Shown here in pieces: positions 60,001 through 64,000 of a stretch of 64,000 nucleotides of DNA (positions are counted from its first letter, which is position 1; every line of letters begins with the position of its first letter). Made by a program: the position numbers and the translations under genes. The DNA is from Halicephalobus mephisto (Eukaryota > Nematoda > Chromadorea > Rhabditida > Panagrolaimidae), in assembly GCA_009193035.1 (NCBI GenBank), contig SWDT01000064.1, positions 1 to 64,000 on the forward strand, in the 5' to 3' direction. Below the pieces are notes generated by a model. That model made no database searches, was not told the DNA's origin, and worked only from the letters and a program-made list of their open reading frames with translations.

Positions 60001-63000
60001 TTTACATGGGCACGGAACACGTATTTTTTGGCTTTCTCTTTATTTCCTATTCCTCTTTTTTCCTTCTCTCTCCTTTTTTCCTCTTTTATGTGGGCGGGGA
60101 ACAGGTATTTTTTGGTCTTCTCTTTGTTTTTTATTCCTCTTTTTTCCTTCTCTCTCCGTTTTTCCTCTTTTACATGGGCACGGAACGTATTTGTTTGGCT
60201 TTTTTTCCTATTTCTCTTTTTTACCTTCGATTCCGTCGACAAAATCCAAGAAATTCTCGTCGAAACAATTTTGTAAAGTTTAAAAGTTTTAAAACATGGA
60301 ATTAGTTTTTTCAGCCTCGAGATTTTCTGGATTGCATCGACAGGATTCAGAGCCACCTCGGAGCGCCTATAGAATACCGTATCTACACCAGAAGTCCCGA
60401 CTGCATTAATGTTAAATTTTACGAAGATCCACGGAGAGGTTTCGGAAGTATCAGCAAATTCGATCCGGAAAAAAAAGAAAACGAATTAGATTACTTCCCA
60501 TTACGGTATGCTGTCGAAGCTCTGCTCAGTCTTGGAGGTCCTTTTTACGATTACTTTTTCCGAAAAAAAGAAAATTTGGTTTTTAAAAAGTTCTTAGAAA
60601 AAGTTATTCATCAATTTGAAAGTGACGTCACCAGCGACACTTGGAATTACAAACCACATGAAGACAATTTAAACAGTAAGTTTGTAAAAAAATTAATTTT
60701 TTAATTTTAATCTTGAAGCGAAAATAGTATTTTTTTACTTTTTTAAAGTTGTTTTTAAATATTTAAAAAATTTTTTAAAATATTTTTAAAATTTATTTTT
60801 TTTAAATTATTTTAAAAATTTTCTAAAATCATTTTTTAAATTTATTTTTTTTAATTATTTTAAAAATTTTCTAAAATCATTTTTAAATATTTTAGAAATT
60901 TTTAAAAGTATTTTTAAAATTTATTTTTTTAATTATTTTAAAATTTTCTAAAATCATTTTTTAAATTATTTTTTAAATCATTTTTAAAATTTATTTTTTT
61001 TTAAATTTTTTAAAATTACTTTTATAATTATTTTTAATCTTTTTAAAAATATTTTTGAACATTAAGAAATATTTAAAAAATTTAAAATAATTTAGAAAAA
61101 GTTTCGTGTTGGGACCAGAATTGAATAAATTTACTTTTTAGTTTATTGAGTACGGTAATTGACGGATTTTAGGACCGACAAAAACAGTTTTGGTTTTGGA
61201 AGAAATGCTGTTGGAACTGAAGAGGTTGATAGATATCCCTGATCCGTTTGATTTATTTAATCATATTTATAATGAACAAAATAATCGAATTTATGAATTA
61301 TTAGAAGCAGAATCCAAAGAAGGATATGTCAGAATCAGAAGAATCATAAAAACTCCGACGAGGATCATCTACACGACTCCTGAGCTGATCATGGGGAACA
61401 AGGCCGTCAGAAGCCGCCGAAGCGGAGACGAAATGCTCAGAATCGTGTTCAGAGATGACGACAACAGAAAATTGATGAATATTGGACAATATTTAATCCA
61501 AAAAACAGTGGGAGATTTTCTAGAAGCCGGGATTTGGGATGACGAAAAACGAAAAATTGCAAAAAATAAAATTTATCCCTTGGAAATCGGAGGAAGAAGA
61601 TTTTCGTTTTTGGGATATTCTAATTCACAATTGAGAGATCATGGATGTTATTTCCTCAGGGGAACTGAATTGGATGTTCAAAATTTCAGAAAAAATTCCG
61701 GAAAATTCAAAATCGAACAAATTTCGAAAATGATGTCCAGATTCGCTCAGGTTTTTACGCAATCGAGGAAATCCAGGGTTACGGTAGACTACGGGTCCTA
61801 TGACGAAACCTACGACATCTTAGGCGGATCAGACAGTAATCAAAAACCGTATATTTTTACAGATGGCGTCGGAGATATCTCTGTGTCCTTCGCGAGGGAA
61901 ATTATGGAAGACATGGGATACGGTAATTGTCTGCCAAGTTGCTACCAATTCAGATTCCGGGGCTACAAGGGAATTCTGACGTTGAATCGGGAACTAGACG
62001 AAGTTTCGAAATGGGCAAAAGAAAACAATTTTGAAACAAAAATGAACGAAAAAAAAAATCCATGGTATCAATGTTCGATGAGATTTCGGAAATCTCAAAA
62101 AAAATTCAAAGGTCCTAGAGAAAAAAACATTCAAATTGTAAAAGTATCTTCTCCGGCAGAAACCACCCTGAACAAACCCTTGATTAATATTCTAGATCAA
62201 AATTCAGAAAAACAAAAATGTTCGAAAAAAATTAAAAATACCGTATTTGAGGCTTTGGAAAATCACATCCAGGACCTAATCTTGCCTTTGGTGGATGAAC
62301 TAAGGGCTTTTGGAACAGTTTGTTTTTTTCCTCGATGGATTCACTACGAAAAAATGATTCAAGTTTTCAATTTCACAGAAGAACCGTTTTTGAGAAGTCT
62401 TCTGGTTACTGTAGCTAGAGCGGATTTTCAGAATTCTTTGAAAAAAATGAAAATAAAAATCCCAGGTTCCAAAGGAAGATTAATGTTCGGAATTTGCGAC
62501 AAATCCAATCTTCTTCAATCAGGCCAAGTTTTCGTTCAGTATACTGTAGACGTCCGATCGAAGTATCCTTCTGAAAATTCCGAAACGAAAATTCATAAAG
62601 GAAAAATTTTAATTACGAAAAATCCATCAATTGTTCCTGGTGATGTGAGGATTTTCGAAGCCGTGGACATCCCGGCTTTGGATGAATTCAAAGATTGTGT
62701 TGTTTTTCCTTGTCATTGCCCCAGGCCACATCCGGACGAAATGGCCGGGTCGGATCTGGACGGGGACGAATATTCAGTTTACTTCGATCCGGGACTTTTT
62801 CCAGAAAAAAACGAAAAAGCTTCTGATTTTACTCCTGAAAATCGAAAAATAAATTTTCAAAATTCAGAAATTGAAATAATGAAAAATTTAACTTTAAAAG
62901 CGACAGAATTTTTTACAAATTATATTAAACAAGATTCCATAGGAAACATAGCCAATGCTCATCTGGCAAACAGCGATCTCTACGGATTAGAAGCTCCGCA

Positions 63001-64000
63001 TTGTCGTGAAATCGCAAAAAAACAAAACATGGCCGTCGATTTTCCAAAGTCTGGAATTCCTCCGGAAAAATTAACCAAAAATTGGACTGATGGAATTCCT
63101 CCAGAAGTTCCGGAGAGATTCCCCAGCTTCATGAGGAAAGAACAAAGACCCGGATACAGAAGCAAACGACTTCTGGGAGATCTTCATCTGTAAGTTTCTA
63201 AAATCACACTTTTATAAAAATTAAGAATTTTTAAAATTATTTTTTAAATAAAAATAGGATTTTTAAAGTTAATTTTTTTTATAAAAATAGGATTTTTAAA
63301 ATTAATTTTTTTTATAAAAATTAGAGTTTTTCGAAATTTTTTTTTATAAAAATTAGAGTTTTTAAAATTATTTTTTTTATAAAAGTTAAGAATTTTTAAA
63401 ATTATTTTTTTAGTGAAAATTAGAAATTTTTTAAAATTAGTTTTTTTTATAAAAATTAGAATTTTTTTGAAATTATTTTTGAAAATAAAAATTAGAATTT
63501 TTTTAAATCATTTTTTTTATAAAAGTTAAGAATTTTTAAAATTATCTTTTTAAATAAAAATAGGATTTTTAAAATTAATTTTTTTTATAAAAATTAGAAT
63601 TTTTTTAAAATTATTTTTGAAAATAAAAATTAGAATTTTTTAAATTATAATAATTGAATTTTAGGGACGTAATGACTTGGTCAGAGTTGGCGGAATACGA
63701 AGCAAAAATTTCGAATGAAACTCTTCCAGAAATCGACCCGGATTTGGTGGTTGAAGGATCCGAGAAGTACATCCGGACGGCCACCGAAGATTTCAAAATT
63801 TATTCGACTTTTGTAAACAGCATTTTGGAAAAATACGGTTTAACTTCAGAATCAGAATTGTTTTCTGGAAGTTACATATCCATGAAAAAACGGACAAACG
63901 AGGATTCAGATGACATGTCATTTTTTACAGTAAAAAATTCGATCGAAACTGAATTTTTAGAAAATTTCGAAATTAGTAGAAAAAAATTTTTCGAAGAATT
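57086..64000 (+). CDS. RNA-dependent RNA polymerase, EGO-1/RRF type (3' end outside window)
   Basis: Exons 57086..57163, 57798..58598, 60315..60675, 61173..63189 and 63665.. to the edge; all phases agree and ~1198 residues are visible. These cellular RdRPs make secondary siRNAs from mRNA templates with Argonautes. Landmarks: FPLRYAVEALLSLGGPFYDYFF in exon 3; FTDGVG at ~642-647; FRFRGYKGIL; QVFVQYTVD; KNPSIVPGDVRIFEAVDIP; VVFPCHCPRPHPDEMAGS; and the catalytic loop DLDGDEY (Asp941, 943 and 945; 62753-62767). The catalytic signature is intact. Closest overall are nematode EGO-1/RRF-1; which paralogue is not clear. Introns carry a SINE, an 84-bp repeat and AT-rich arrays. The start ATG 57086 is weakly supported because the first coding exon is short. 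Confidence 0.88.
57409..57773 (+). mobile_element. SINE-like insertion in RdRP intron 1, 19-bp target duplication
   Basis: TTTTTATAATAATAGATAT at 57390-57408 recurs at 57774-57792 with one A-to-G change, flanking 365 bp of GC-richer DNA. The 5' part has a B-box-like GGTTCGGATCC at 57450-57460 and tRNA-like flanking text. The 3' part has tandem CCCTAATAGTTACTAGACCC / TGTGGTTAGT phrases. An A box is not clear. It differs in sequence from the SINE at 4.4 kb. Confidence 0.72.
58680..58905 (+). repeat. ~31-bp AT-rich tandem repeat in RdRP intron 2
   Basis: About seven copies of TTTTAAATTTTTAGAATTTT plus TAAAAATG. Confidence 0.8.
59189..59494 (-). CDS. Hypothetical 101-residue frame antisense in RdRP intron 2
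   Basis: ATG-started minus-strand frame (MYGSDRCLMSLFPVRS...) with one hydrophobic segment (VCIVNITVLILLCLSL). Composition is far less AT-rich than the rest of the intron. An overlapping frame from a second ATG encodes a signal-peptide-like 36-residue peptide. Downstream on the minus strand, TATAAAACACTATTCTC and an end ...CCTAACA could be part of a retrotransposon LTR. I do not recognise it; it could be a nested gene, LTR fragment or neither. Confidence 0.25.
   Translation of the reverse strand: MYGSDRCLMSLFPVRSSPLRTLKQNTSRHAVFLEFSVCIVNITVLILLCLSLWTKTIRTEKPKNMKTNTLPEKVPQDLTACIGSKRGPKNPLDTFETLSYF
59885..60225 (+). repeat. 84-bp tandem repeat in RdRP intron 2, four copies
   Basis: Units contain CTCCGTTTTTCCTCTTTTA and GGTATTTTTTGG, alternating between GTGGGCGGGGAACA and ATGGGCACGGAACA forms, so the higher-order period is 168 bp. 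Because 84 is divisible by three and the unit lacks stops, all three plus frames and one minus frame stay open; this is not evidence of coding. Confidence 0.88.
60690..61090. repeat. AT-rich low-complexity sequence in RdRP intron 3
   Basis: Degenerate repeats of TTTTAAAATTTATTTTTTTT and ATTTTCTAAAATCATTTTT. A TTTCGTGTTGGGACCA motif follows at about 61100. Confidence 0.7.
63215..63660. repeat. ~32-bp AT-rich tandem repeat in RdRP intron 4
   Basis: About twelve copies of TTTTTATAAAAATTAGAATT plus TTTTAAAATTA with small changes. Confidence 0.8.

Noticed and set aside
59826..60356. 176-codon Lys/Glu/Arg-rich minus-strand frame
   Set aside because: Generated by the 84-bp tandem repeat in an RdRP intron.
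1..64000. Telomere-like TTAGGC arrays or chromosome-break sites
   Set aside because: Only isolated GCCTAA or TTAGGC hexamers were seen, none in tandem.

Overview
The window is nematode nuclear DNA, almost certainly from a rhabditid close to Caenorhabditis. The support is: AT-rich intergenic DNA and introns around more GC-rich exons; GTAAGT donors with TTTCAG/TTTTAG acceptors; and recognisable homologues of nematode genes (MLT-10 family, DAF-5/Ski, CED-3, MAB-9/Tbx20, EGO-1/RRF-type RNA-dependent RNA polymerase). Gene models were spliced by hand from reading frames, splice consensus and phase. First exons are the least certain parts.

Layout. 1-3 kb: an MLT-10-like moulting gene, which is also one arm of a ~3 kb inverted duplication whose other arm is at 49.1-52.3 kb. 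3.8-5.1 kb: a dead mariner element split by a tRNA-derived SINE with a 12-bp target duplication. 5.6-7.2 kb: a probable two-gene operon on the minus strand (MRPL33 then SRP receptor beta). 7.2-20.4 kb: gene-poor, repeat-rich DNA with a ~2.3 kb foldback element at 11.4-13.65 kb. 20.4-23.6 kb: daf-5-like gene (+), tail to tail with a ced-3-like caspase (-, 24.0-26.8 kb) carrying two CARD-like domains. 27.85-28.35 kb: small CNBP-like zinc-knuckle gene. 30.2-32.7 kb: secreted mucin/thrombospondin gene A. 33.5-35.0 kb: chromodomain gene. 35-40.9 kb: repeats. 41.0-46.2 kb: mab-9/Tbx20 T-box gene with repeat-filled introns. 46.6-48.2 kb: thrombospondin gene B (-), inverted paralogue of A. 49.4-52.3 kb: second MLT-10-like gene (-). 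52.3-57 kb: AT-rich DNA, tRNA-like remnants, a MITE and a pseudogene. 57.1-64 kb: RdRP gene running off the right edge, with a second SINE in intron 1.

Function. Several genes belong to classic nematode pathways (dauer TGF-beta, apoptosis, hindgut/epidermal patterning, small-RNA amplification, moulting), but apart from the MRPL33-SRPRB pair nothing suggests they are co-regulated. The most unusual items are the tandem-CARD caspase, the large inverted duplication that could invert the 46 kb between its arms, the foldback element with repeat-built arms, and two SINE insertions with clear target duplications. I did not find a wholly new multi-gene system.
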